Shown: positions 1 through 5,888, counted from the first letter of the stretch. The stretch is DNA of 8,684 bases from Chthoniobacterales bacterium (GCA_013695905.1 JACCZQ010000210.1:1-8684), one strand, 5' to 3'. Notes: generated from the sequence alone by a model not told the origin. Numbers and translations: made by a program.

Positions 1-353
1 TCATCGACGACGAGCAGCTTCGGGCCATCACGCCGGAGGAACCGCGCCCGCTGCGTCTCGAGCGTGGCGACGATCACCTTCGCGTCGAGGTTCAGCGCCA
101 GATCGCCGGTGGCGATGCCGACATCCCAGCCGCGGGCGCGCCATTCCGCCAGCTTGTCATTCGCGAGGGCGCGCGTGGGGACGGTGAAGATCGCCTGCCC
201 TTTGAGCGACGGATAGAGCAGCTCGAAGATGTAAGTTTTGCCCGCGCCGGTCGGCGCCTGCACCACCACGTCGCGCCCGGCTTGGAGCGCCCGCACCGCC
301 TCCTGCTGCCAGAGATCGGGAACGACCAAGTTGACCGCGAGCCCCTTGAGCAT
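1..353 (-). CDS. DEAD/DEAH-box (superfamily 2) helicase, N-terminal part, cut by window edge
   Basis: Read on the minus strand from the ATG at 353, this gives 117 residues of an open frame that continues out of the window. Seen: 'WQQEAV' at residues 15-20 in the Q-motif position, Walker A APTGAGKT at 33-40, motif Ia PTRALANDK at 59-67, TGD at 82-84, VATLET at 95-100, and VVD at 115-117 followed by the first two bases of a D/E codon, i.e. the start of motif II. This order is typical of ATP-dependent nucleic-acid helicases of superfamily 2; the wording of motif Ia resembles the Ski2-like branch. Walker A starts only 33 residues in, so there is no N-terminal accessory domain. Upstream there is no Shine-Dalgarno site, only a TATTAT box 5 bp from the ATG. 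The substrate (RNA or DNA) and exact family cannot be told from this fragment. Confidence 0.88.
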   Translation of the reverse strand, partial: MLKGLAVNLVVPDLWQQEAVRALQAGRDVVVQAPTGAGKTYIFELLYPSLKGQAIFTVPTRALANDKLAEWRARGWDVGIATGDLALNLDAKVIVATLETQRARFLRRDGPKLLVVD

Positions 354-357
354 CCGC

Positions 358-364
358 TATAATA
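358..364. promoter_or_regulatory. Possible -10 boxes in the divergent helicase/kinase spacer
   Basis: A perfect TATAAT lies on the plus strand at 358-363, and the overlapping TATTAT on the minus strand at 364-359 ends 5 bp before the helicase ATG. The plus-strand box has a TTGACC at 331-336, but the 21-bp spacing is too long for a standard promoter. The minus-strand box has no good -35 because the hexamer repeat occupies that position. The AT-rich island stands out in GC-rich sequence, and the minus-strand reading is the more plausible. Confidence 0.25.
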
Positions 365-378
365 CGCGGTTCAGGGAA

Positions 379-489
379 CTCCTGCTCGTGATCCTGCTCT
401 TGCTCTTGCTCTTGATCCTTCTGGGCGAGTAGTGCGGAGGAGAGGATTAGGATCAGGATCAAGATCAGGATCAGGATCAAGAGCAGGAG
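379..489. repeat. Hexamer-based imperfect inverted repeat (two 42-bp arms)
   Basis: Two arms, 379-420 and 448-489, are reverse-complementary at 35 of 42 positions around a 27-bp centre (421-447). Each arm is itself a tandem array of 6-bp units of the form GAKCAR. The right arm reads GATTAG, GATCAG, GATCAA, GATCAG, GATCAG, GATCAA, GAGCAG, GAG (445-489). The left arm, read on the minus strand from 417 to 379, has six units ending in the same GAGCAG-GAG. Two of the seven mismatches would still pair as G-U in RNA. Period 6 leaves all frames open and produces spurious dipeptide-repeat ORFs on both strands. It sits between the divergent helicase and kinase genes. Function unknown; it could be a mobile palindromic repeat or a transcription-stopping hairpin. 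Confidence 0.9.
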
Positions 490-502
490 GGGAAAAGGCG
501 CA

Positions 503-531
503 CTGGCATTTCTTCGCCTGCTCCGTAGAAT
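503..531 (+). promoter_or_regulatory. Candidate promoter for the small ORF and histidine kinase
   Basis: CTGGCA (503-508, 4 of 6 to the -35 consensus), a 17-bp spacer, and TAGAAT (526-531, 5 of 6 to the -10 consensus). The ATG at 541 follows 9 bp after the -10 box, so a transcript would start on or just before it. This matches the layout at 4037, 4563 and 5316. Judged from sequence alone. Confidence 0.35.
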
Positions 532-540
532 CACCGCCCA

Positions 541-657
541 ATGAGCGAGCCGGCGCAGCTGGACAACCAAAAAATCGCGACCGGCATTTCGCGTGCTCAG
601 CGGCATCCCAATTTTGCCGGACGCGCCGAAACGGCGCACTCGTCGGCGCGCCGATGA
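541..657 (+). CDS. Possible 38-codon small ORF coupled to the histidine kinase start
   Basis: An ATG at 541 opens a 38-residue frame beginning MSEPAQLDNQKIATG and ending in TGA at 655-657, which overlaps the kinase ATG (654-656) as ATGA. That overlap is a classic translational-coupling junction and would explain why the kinase start has no Shine-Dalgarno site. About 70% of third codon positions are G or C, compatible with coding but not decisive. The start lies 9 bp after a TAGAAT box, and no ribosome binding site precedes it. The peptide is hydrophilic and basic at its end, with no signal or membrane segment and no family I recognise. It may be a leader peptide or chance; the open frame is short enough to be coincidental. 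Confidence 0.3.
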   Translation: MSEPAQLDNQKIATGISRAQRHPNFAGRAETAHSSARR

Positions 658-2999
658 AGACGCCGGCTGAAGGTGCGCCCGGGGCGGTTCTAATCGCGAC
701 GCCCACGGGCCGCGATGCTGCCTTGGCGGCGGCGACTTTGGCGGAGGCAGGAATCGAGAACCGCGTCTGCGAGAGTCTTCGCGTGCTGGCGGAGCAGCTC
801 GGCGACGAGACGGGCGCGGTGTTGCTTGCGGAAGAAGCGTTGACGGCTGCTCATGCGCAGGAGCTGCTCGCCGCGTTACGGCACCAGCCGGCGTGGAGCG
901 ATCTGCCGCTGCTCGTCCTGACGAGTGGCGTCGCGGCGGAGCAGGCGAGCTCGCGCATTCTCCATTTCTTTGGCGCGACCGCGAACGTGGTGCTGATCGA
1001 GCGGCCGCTGGGCAGCCTCACGCTGGTGAGCGCGGTGCAGACGGCGCTCCGTGCGCGGCAGCGGCAATACGAAGTGCGCGATCTGCTCGAGCAGCGCGAG
1101 ACGCTGCTCTCGAGCATCAGCGATGCCTTCTCCGCGCTCGATCACGAGTGGAAATACACCTACGTGAACGCCAGAGTCGCGCAGCTGGCCGGCGTGCCGC
1201 GCTCGCAGCTGATCGGGCGCAATATCTGGCAGTTGTTCCCGGAAGCCGTCGGGACGGAATTTTATCACCGTTGCCACCAGGCCATGGCGCACAAGCAGCC
1301 GGACCAGTTCGAAGGATTTCACGAGCCGTGGAATCGCTGGATGGAGACGCGCATTTATCCCACGGCGGAAGGGATCGCGGTGCTCCGGGCCGACATTACG
1401 GAACGCAAACGGCAGGAAGAGCACGCGCGCGAGGTGGCCGCGCGGCTGGAAGAAAGTGAGGATCGCCTCCGCCTGGCCACCGAAGCGGCGGCGATCGGCA
1501 CCTTCGATTTCGATCCGGTGGCCGACACGCTCCAACTCTCGGCGCGCGCGCGGGAATTGCTCGGCCTCGCGCCGGACGTGCCGGTGACGTACGAGAGCTA
1601 CCTGGCCGCGTTTCACCCGGCTGATCGCCACATCGCGCCCGAGACGGTGCGGCAGGTGCTGCAGCCGGGCCGCAGCGACCATTACGATATTGAATACCGG
1701 ACGGTGGCGCCGGACGCTCGCGAGCGTTGGCTGGCGGAGAGAGGTCGCGTGGTGCTCGATGAGGAGGGGAAGGCGACGCGCTTCATCGGGACGTTTCTTG
1801 ATATCACGGAGCGAAAAAACGCGGAGTTGGCCCTGCAACAGGCGAAGCACCAGGCGGAAGCGGCGAACCGCGCGAAGGATCAATTCCTCGCCATGCTTTC
1901 GCACGAGCTGCGGACGCCGCTCACGCCGGTGCTGATGACGATCGCCTCGCTCCGGCGGCAGCCGGATCTGAAGGAAGAGCTGCGGCGCGATCTCGAGGTG
2001 CTGCAGCGGAATGTCGAACTCGAAGCGCTCCTGATCGACGACCTGCTTGATCTCACCCGGATCGCCCACGGTAAGCTGGAGCTGCACAGCGATGCGGTGG
2101 ATATCCACGCCTCGCTCGAGCACGCGCTGAATATCTCCTCGGTGGATCTGCACAAGAAGAGGCTCACGGTCGCGCGCCGGTTCGAGGCGGTGGAGCATCA
2201 TTGCTGGGCGGACGCCGCGCGCCTGCAACAGGTCTTCTGGAACCTCGTGAAAAACGCGGTGAAATTCACACCGCCGGAAGGCCGGATCGAGCTTCGCACG
2301 CGCAACGACGAGGCTCACCACATCATCATCGAGATCAGCGACACCGGCATCGGCATTGACCCGGCGCTGATGCCGCGGATTTTCGACGCGTTCGAGCAGG
2401 GCGGCCGCACCATGACGAGTCAATACGGCGGTCTCGGGCTCGGGTTGGCGATTTCCAAGCGCGTCATCGACATGCACGGCGGCACGATTGTCGCGCAGAG
2501 CGAAGGGGCGGGACGCGGTGCGACGTTCACCATCATGCTCCAGGCGATGGCGACTTCGCTGCTCGACGGGCCGGTGGTTTCCATCGAGCAGCCGATGACG
2601 CCGGGCGTGGTCGAGATTCTGCTCGTGGAGGACCATGACGATACCGCGAGGGTGTTGCGGCGGATCCTCGAGCACGCCGGCTATGTGGTGACGCATGCGG
2701 ATTGTGTGACGCGGGCGCGGGAAATCGCGGCGACGCGGAAGTTTGATCTCATGATCAGCGATCTCGGGTTGCCGGATGGCAGCGGGCTGGACCTGATGCG
2801 TTCGCTGCAGGCGACGTGCGGCCTCAGTGGCATCGCGCTCAGCGGCTTCGGCACCGATGACGATCTCGCGGCCAGCGCCGCGGCTGGGTTCGCGGAGCAT
2901 CTCACGAAACCGGTGGATTGGCCGCAGCTGCGGGGTGCCATCGAGCGCCTGTTGCGCGCGAAAGCCGCCGGTGAATTGCCGCGCGCCGCGTCGTCGTAG
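654..2999 (+). CDS. Hybrid sensor histidine kinase: pseudo-receiver, two PAS, HisKA, HATPase, receiver
   Basis: A 781-residue soluble kinase with no membrane segment. Domain order: a receiver-like domain (about 10-135) lacking the acidic phospho-acceptor site; PAS 1 (about 148-252, ending ADITERK); PAS 2 with PAC (about 268-388, ending DITERK); a helical linker; HisKA with H417 in SHELRTPL; HATPase with N-box N534, DTGIG at 563-567 and GGLGLGL at 592-598; then a complete receiver with E659/D660, phospho-acceptor D703 (ISDLGLPDGSG) and K752. It should autophosphorylate on H417 and pass phosphate to D703 or to an outside partner. No response-regulator gene with an output domain is in the window, so its target is unknown. 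The frame stays open upstream to 432, but residues encoded there come from the hexamer repeat and are low-complexity. I therefore start at ATG 654, which overlaps the small ORF's stop. Confidence 0.93.
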   Translation: MKTPAEGAPGAVLIATPTGRDAALAAATLAEAGIENRVCESLRVLAEQLGDETGAVLLAEEALTAAHAQELLAALRHQPAWSDLPLLVLTSGVAAEQASSRILHFFGATANVVLIERPLGSLTLVSAVQTALRARQRQYEVRDLLEQRETLLSSISDAFSALDHEWKYTYVNARVAQLAGVPRSQLIGRNIWQLFPEAVGTEFYHRCHQAMAHKQPDQFEGFHEPWNRWMETRIYPTAEGIAVLRADITERKRQEEHAREVAARLEESEDRLRLATEAAAIGTFDFDPVADTLQLSARARELLGLAPDVPVTYESYLAAFHPADRHIAPETVRQVLQPGRSDHYDIEYRTVAPDARERWLAERGRVVLDEEGKATRFIGTFLDITERKNAELALQQAKHQAEAANRAKDQFLAMLSHELRTPLTPVLMTIASLRRQPDLKEELRRDLEVLQRNVELEALLIDDLLDLTRIAHGKLELHSDAVDIHASLEHALNISSVDLHKKRLTVARRFEAVEHHCWADAARLQQVFWNLVKNAVKFTPPEGRIELRTRNDEAHHIIIEISDTGIGIDPALMPRIFDAFEQGGRTMTSQYGGLGLGLAISKRVIDMHGGTIVAQSEGAGRGATFTIMLQAMATSLLDGPVVSIEQPMTPGVVEILLVEDHDDTARVLRRILEHAGYVVTHADCVTRAREIAATRKFDLMISDLGLPDGSGLDLMRSLQATCGLSGIALSGFGTDDDLAASAAAGFAEHLTKPVDWPQLRGAIERLLRAKAAGELPRAASS

Positions 3000-3045
3000 A
3001 AGCGCACCGTGCCTCCTGCTCCCGGACCGGCCCGCCCGCGATCCT

Positions 3046-3063
3046 AAAAATCCAGCGATTTTT
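3046..3063. other. A/T-rich inverted repeat after the kinase gene, weak terminator candidate
   Basis: AAAAATC (3046-3052), loop CAGC, GATTTTT (3057-3063): a perfect 7-bp stem 46 bp after the kinase stop. The stem is A/T-rich with no GC clamp, but its T-run on either strand could aid termination. Nothing else stands out in the 155-bp spacer apart from a TATTTT (3105-3110) that might be a -10 box for the next gene. Confidence 0.3.
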
Positions 3064-3154
3064 CCGCTGCTCGTGGTATGTCTGAACTTCCCTGCTGCGC
3101 CTCCTATTTTTCTTTCGCAGCCTCAACTTTCCGACCAACCCAGCGATCATAAAC

Positions 3155-3526
3155 ATGAGAAAGCTCTTCGGTTTCGGCTCCAGCACGCCGCCCCCGCCAC
3201 CTCCACCAGCCAAGCCCCCCGCGCCTCCGGCCGGGAAAGGCGCATCGCCGGCCAAACACGGTGCGGCAGGTGCAGGCCCTTCGATCGTCGGCCGCTGGAA
3301 AGAACCGCAAGGGAGCGACGTGACGGAGTTCGCCGCGGACGGCACCGTGATGGAAAAGCCGGCGAGCGGTGAGACGATCCGCGGCCGGTATTCTCTCGAA
3401 GGCGGCAGGTTGAAGATAAAACTCGAAGGCGCGGCCGATGAGCTGGTCTTCCCGGTCGTGATCGGCGGCGGCACCCTCGACATGACTGACCCCGAAGGAC
3501 ACGTGACCCGCTACCACCGCCTTTAA
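3155..3526 (+). CDS. Proline-rich protein with a small lipocalin-like beta domain
   Basis: 123 residues. A proline-rich segment (residues 11-29, including seven prolines in a row) leads into a domain starting IVGRWKEPQGSDVTEF at 44-59. It continues with a DGT turn, GRYSLEGGRLKIKLEG and a closing DPEGHVTRYHRL. This GxW...EF..DGT...GxYxxxGxxLxI pattern is typical of small lipocalin-like or DUF5640-like beta-barrel domains, often secreted or membrane-tethered. There is no clear signal peptide or lipobox; the N-terminus is MRKLFGFGSS. Its stop is 2 bp before the next gene's ATG, so the two are probably co-transcribed. No Shine-Dalgarno site is visible. Ligand and function are unknown; the fold assignment is by pattern only. 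Confidence 0.75.
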   Translation: MRKLFGFGSSTPPPPPPPAKPPAPPAGKGASPAKHGAAGAGPSIVGRWKEPQGSDVTEFAADGTVMEKPASGETIRGRYSLEGGRLKIKLEGAADELVFPVVIGGGTLDMTDPEGHVTRYHRL

Positions 3527-3528
3527 AG

Positions 3529-3981
3529 ATGAAAACAGTCCTGCACGGCAGCATCAGATGGGGCGTCGCGATGGTGTTGCTCTGCGGCATCGCGATTTCC
3601 ACCGCGCGCGCAGCCGAGGCCACTGCCCCCGAGCAGGTCGTCCGTGATTTCTACCAATGGTACGTGGAGGCGATGATCGCGGAGAAAGACGTCTTCGAGG
3701 ATAGCCGCGCCGAGCTGCAGCGCTTTCTCACTCCGCGTCTGCTGAAGCAGCTCGATCGGGAACGCAAAGGCGACGGCTTCAGCGCCGATCCATTCCTGAA
3801 CGCGCAGGATTTCGACGGAGCGTGGGCGAAGAACATCAAGGTTGCGAAACCCGCCATCAAAGCCGACCGCGCCACCGCCGAGGTGCAGATGACCGGGCCG
3901 GAGATGTCCACGAAGACCCGCGTCCAGCTGCTGCAAACCGGCGGCGAGTGGAAGATCGACAAAGTCGAAGGGCGCGACTGA
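3529..3981 (+). CDS. Exported DUF3828-like protein
   Basis: 150 residues with a signal peptide: basic start, hydrophobic core at about 11-25, probable cleavage after ARA near residue 28. The mature part begins with PEQVVRDFYQWYVEAM, a signature of DUF3828-type small exported proteins. It ends in a short beta region, VQLLQTGGEWKIDKVEG, that is typical of NTF2-like or DUF4878-like folds ('...W+I+kv'). It is probably periplasmic, with no enzymatic motif visible. The gene starts 2 bp after the stop of the lipocalin-like gene, indicating one operon. I keep ATG 3529 because it supplies the positive residues before the hydrophobic core; an internal ATG at 3571 would remove them. Confidence 0.8.
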   Translation: MKTVLHGSIRWGVAMVLLCGIAISTARAAEATAPEQVVRDFYQWYVEAMIAEKDVFEDSRAELQRFLTPRLLKQLDRERKGDGFSADPFLNAQDFDGAWAKNIKVAKPAIKADRATAEVQMTGPEMSTKTRVQLLQTGGEWKIDKVEGRD

Positions 3982-4036
3982 GCGGCTTCGCTCCCGGCGT
4001 GGCCGCGTTTCGCAGCAGAATCTCTACCGATAGGCG

Positions 4037-4065
4037 TTGTTTCTCGCAGCGGCAGCAGCTACGCT
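4037..4065 (+). promoter_or_regulatory. Candidate promoter for the two-cysteine exported protein
   Basis: TTGTTT (4037-4042), 17 bp, TACGCT (4060-4065), then 7 bp to the ATG at 4073, which would give a leaderless or nearly leaderless mRNA. A 5-bp dyad GCTAC-gct-GTAGC (4058-4070) covers the -10 box and the expected start point, and could be an operator. Confidence 0.4.
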
Positions 4066-4072
4066 GTAGCTG

Positions 4073-4414
4073 ATGACCAATTATCTGCGGAAAGCATTTC
4101 TTTTCACCGTTGTTTGCGCGCTGCTCAGCTCGACGCCGGCCGCGCTGAACGCCTCCGAAGGCCATTCCTTCAAGGTGAAGAACACCACCAAGAATAGGAT
4201 CACCAAACTGCTCGCCTCGGAAGACGGCGAGACGTACGGCAATTTCGACGTTGGCAAAGGGATCAAACCCGGCCAGACGGTCACGCTGGTCTGGGATAAA
4301 TCGACCGACGAAGAAAACTGCGAGCAATACTTCAAGGCCGTGTTCGACGACGGCGAAGAATCCGAGCCGGTGAAGTTCGACTTCTGCGAAGACGATCTGA
4401 CGCTGGAATTTTAA
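4073..4414 (+). CDS. Small exported protein with one conserved-looking cysteine pair
   Basis: 113 residues. A signal peptide spans about 1-27 (MTNYLRKAFLFTVVCALLSS..., cleavage near ALNA). The mature domain runs from SFKVKNTTKNRITKLLAS, through GKGIKPGQTVTLVW, to a C83...YFKAVFDDGEESEPVKFDFC105 ending. This layout (an 'f.v.N.t...I..l..S' opening, a 'l.pG..v.v.w' turn, then a Cys, 'v.f.DG' and a final 'C') matches a widespread class of small exported beta proteins usually left as hypothetical. C83 and C105 probably form a disulfide in the periplasm. The gene stands alone: its own promoter lies upstream and a strong terminator 43 bp after the stop. Function unknown. Confidence 0.8.
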   Translation: MTNYLRKAFLFTVVCALLSSTPAALNASEGHSFKVKNTTKNRITKLLASEDGETYGNFDVGKGIKPGQTVTLVWDKSTDEENCEQYFKAVFDDGEESEPVKFDFCEDDLTLEF

Positions 4415-4457
4415 TCACGCCACCAGCAGGTGCAGCCCGGCTGTGCCTGACGAATCT

Positions 4458-4503
4458 AAACGCCGCGGAGCACGCCAGGGAACTCCGCGGCGTTTTCGTT
4501 TTT
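4458..4503 (+). terminator. Strong rho-independent terminator
   Basis: A perfect 13-bp stem (4458-4470 with 4483-4495) rich in GC, AAACGCCGCGGAG pairing with CTCCGCGGCGTTT, a 12-base loop, and a trailing T-rich run to 4503. It is placed 43 bp after the preceding stop and 60 bp before the next promoter, so it separates two transcription units. It is the only textbook terminator in the window. Confidence 0.92.
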
Positions 4504-4562
4504 CCGACCGCCCGAGATTGCGAGATTCCGATCGAAATCCTGCCGGCGCGGGTATTTACGCA

Positions 4563-4592
4563 TTGACACCCCCGCGGGAAAACCCCTACTCA
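4563..4592 (+). promoter_or_regulatory. Candidate promoter for the zinc-ribbon/yidD operon
   Basis: A perfect -35 TTGACA (4563-4568), 18 bp, and TACTCA (4587-4592), with the ATG 7 bp later at 4600, again predicting a leaderless transcript. The -10 box is poor (TA then mismatches). A dyad CCTAC-tcac-GTAGG (4585-4598) overlaps it, similar in sequence and position to the dyad at 4058-4070. Confidence 0.45.
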
Positions 4593-4599
4593 CGTAGGC

Positions 4600-4977
4600 A
4601 TGAAGCGTCTTCTCCTCGGACTGTTCCCGCTGCTGTTCTGCTCCCCATTGCTCCTCGCACAGGAAGCTGGCGAGATCCCGGTGGGAGATGATGCCGCTGC
4701 CGCCGCCGGCGCGCTGATCGGTGGCACCTGCGGCTGCGTTATCCTGTTGGTCTCGCTCGCGATCTGGATCTTCCTCGTCGTTTACGTTTACCGGGACTCG
4801 AAGGCGCGCGGCATGGATAACGCGGTGCTGCTCACCGTCGTGACGGCGATCACCGGCGTCCTCGGCCTGATCATTTACCTGCTGATGCGTCCGAAAGGAA
4901 ATCTGGCTCCCTGCCCCTCCTGCTCGAAAAAGCGGCTCGAAGGCAGCGTGAAATGCCCGCACTGCGGCAACCCGTAA
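4600..4977 (+). CDS. Membrane protein with two TM segments and a C-terminal zinc ribbon
   Basis: 125 residues. A signal peptide-like start (1-20, ending LLLAQEAG) is followed by a long hydrophobic segment (about 36-65), a short loop with YRDSKARGMDN, and a second membrane segment (about 75-96, ending YLLMRP). The protein ends in a cytoplasm-type zinc ribbon, C105-P-x-C108 with C119-P-H-C122. The middle pair of helices resembles the PLDc_N/YidD-neighbour type of short membrane hairpin. The last 25 bp overlap the start of yidD, so the two proteins are probably made together by translational coupling. This suggests, without proving, a role at the inner membrane linked to protein insertion. No enzyme motif. 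Confidence 0.8.
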   Translation: MKRLLLGLFPLLFCSPLLLAQEAGEIPVGDDAAAAAGALIGGTCGCVILLVSLAIWIFLVVYVYRDSKARGMDNAVLLTVVTAITGVLGLIIYLLMRPKGNLAPCPSCSKKRLEGSVKCPHCGNP

Positions 4978-5321
4978 AGCGGCGCCGGCGTTTCTGGATC
5001 ATCTGGGCGATCGTGGCGGTGTTCGCGGTCGCAGCGGTCGTGGACTGGCGTCGCCCGCCCTGGCAGCAGGCGTCCGTGCGCGCTTACGAGCGGACGGTGC
5101 TGGTCACCTATCGGCGGGTCGTCAAGCCGATCACCTCGTCTTTTGTGCTCTGCCGTTTTCGGCCAACCTGCTCGCATTACTCGCTGCAGGCGGTCCGCTG
5201 GCACGGCTTCCCGGTGGGTATTTGGATGACGACGAAGCGGCTCTTCCGCTGTCTGCCGTGGGTGGCGCCCGGCACGCTGGATCCCGTCCCGCCGCCGCGG
5301 CCACGGCGCGCGCCATTGTGA
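4953..5321 (+). CDS. yidD: YidD-type membrane protein insertion efficiency factor, with extra N-terminal TM
   Basis: 122 residues. The core (about 44-113) carries the YidD signature: SSFVLC67RFRPTC73SHYSLQAV, then HGFPVGIWMTTKRLFRC100LPW and the closing DPVP at 110-113. YidD assists the YidC/Sec insertion of inner-membrane proteins and lies at the cytoplasmic membrane face. Unlike the usual short YidD, this one begins with a basic stretch (VKRRRRF) and a clear transmembrane helix (about 13-31, FWIIWAIVAVFAVAAVV). It is also not beside rpmH, rnpA or yidC, its normal neighbours, but overlaps the zinc-ribbon membrane gene by 25 bp. It may be a second, specialised copy. The start at 4953 is the only ATG that keeps the membrane helix; no Shine-Dalgarno is needed if coupled. 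Confidence 0.9.
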   Translation: MPALRQPVKRRRRFWIIWAIVAVFAVAAVVDWRRPPWQQASVRAYERTVLVTYRRVVKPITSSFVLCRFRPTCSHYSLQAVRWHGFPVGIWMTTKRLFRCLPWVAPGTLDPVPPPRPRRAPL

Positions 5322-5344
5322 CTTCGCGTCGCCGCGGGTAGCGT
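5316..5344 (+). promoter_or_regulatory. Candidate promoter for the exported protein at 5353
   Basis: TTGTGA (5316-5321, overlapping the yidD stop codon), exactly 17 bp, TAGCGT (5339-5344), then 8 bp to the ATG. Both boxes are only partial consensus matches; weight comes from the shared geometry with the promoters at 503, 4037 and 4563. Read-through from yidD is also possible because I see no terminator in the 31-bp gap. Confidence 0.3.
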
Positions 5345-5352
5345 CGTTCTAA

Positions 5353-5850
5353 ATGATGACCAAATTTCTCGCGGCCGCGCTGCTCCTGCTCTCGTTAGGC
5401 ACGGGCGCACCTCTCTTTGCGGCTGAGGTCAGTTATCCGCGGGCGAAGCCGCAGTTCACGATCGAGGTGCCGGAAGGTTGGAAGGCGACGTTCCGTGCGG
5501 AGACGCTCCTGCTGATGCCGAACGCGGATGGAAGCTATCAGGTGCAGATCGAAGCGACGCGTGAACCTGCACCGGAACGCGCGAGACGCCGCGCGGCCGA
5601 AGTGAAGTTGACGGACTTCGAGCTCGGCACGCCCGCGGAAGCGGAAAACCAGCACAAAGTGACGCAGACAGTCCTCACCTCACGCGGCCAACGCGGCGAC
5701 GCGGCTTACGCCCTCACGCTGGTGGCGTTCTCCGTGGGCGATGGCCGCTACGTCGCTGAGGCGGCCGGGCCAGCAGACGCGAACCGGAAGCACAACGTGG
5801 CGCTGCTCACGATGATGGATTCGATCAAACCAGTAGCGGCCGGAAACTGA
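5353..5850 (+). CDS. Exported protein of unknown function
   Basis: 165 residues. A signal peptide (MMTKFLAAALLLLSLGTGAPLFA, cleavage near residue 23) is followed by FTIEVPEGWKATFRAETLLLMPNADGSYQVQIEA. That opening, 'f.i..P.gW' followed by an ADG.Y.v.i strand, is common in periplasmic DcrB/PsbP-like beta-sandwich proteins. The end (VALLTMMDSIKPV) matches the closing 'ii.S.k.' helix-strand of the same kind of fold. The middle is charged and weakly conserved-looking. A second ATG directly follows the first (5356), and either could be used. No cysteine and no catalytic motif. It sits alone between yidD and the acetyltransferase. The fold suggestion is pattern-based and its function is not known. 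Confidence 0.75.
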   Translation: MMTKFLAAALLLLSLGTGAPLFAAEVSYPRAKPQFTIEVPEGWKATFRAETLLLMPNADGSYQVQIEATREPAPERARRRAAEVKLTDFELGTPAEAENQHKVTQTVLTSRGQRGDAAYALTLVAFSVGDGRYVAEAAGPADANRKHNVALLTMMDSIKPVAAGN

Positions 5851-5880
5851 GGGGAGCACCACCGCACGGATCGCCCGCGT

Positions 5881-5885
5881 GGAGG
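5881..5885 (+). promoter_or_regulatory. Shine-Dalgarno site of the acetyltransferase
   Basis: GGAGG three bases before the ATG at 5889. It is the only clear Shine-Dalgarno site I found before any gene in the window, and it fixes this start. The spacing is shorter than the usual 5-9 bases. Confidence 0.6.
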
Positions 5886-5888
5886 ACC

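Noticed and set aside
331..363. TTGACC...TATAAT as a plus-strand kinase promoter
   Set aside because: The boxes are 21 bp apart, outside the normal range, and the transcript would have to cross the long inverted repeat; the CTGGCA-17-TAGAAT pair at 503-531 is a better candidate.
157..639. Long minus-strand frames with LILIL and DQEQEQ runs
   Set aside because: These are translations of the hexamer repeat, which has no stops in most frames, and they overlap the helicase gene in the wrong frame.
432..653. In-frame upward extension of the kinase to 855 residues
   Set aside because: The added 74 residues begin inside the hexamer repeat, giving a low-complexity G-S-R dipeptide run, and then show no domain. 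ATG 654 fits the receiver-like fold and the ATGA overlap.
876..2900. 674-residue open frame on the minus strand
   Set aside because: It is the antisense of the histidine kinase in GC-rich DNA, rich in R, H and P, with no recognisable domain. The plus strand has complete kinase motifs.
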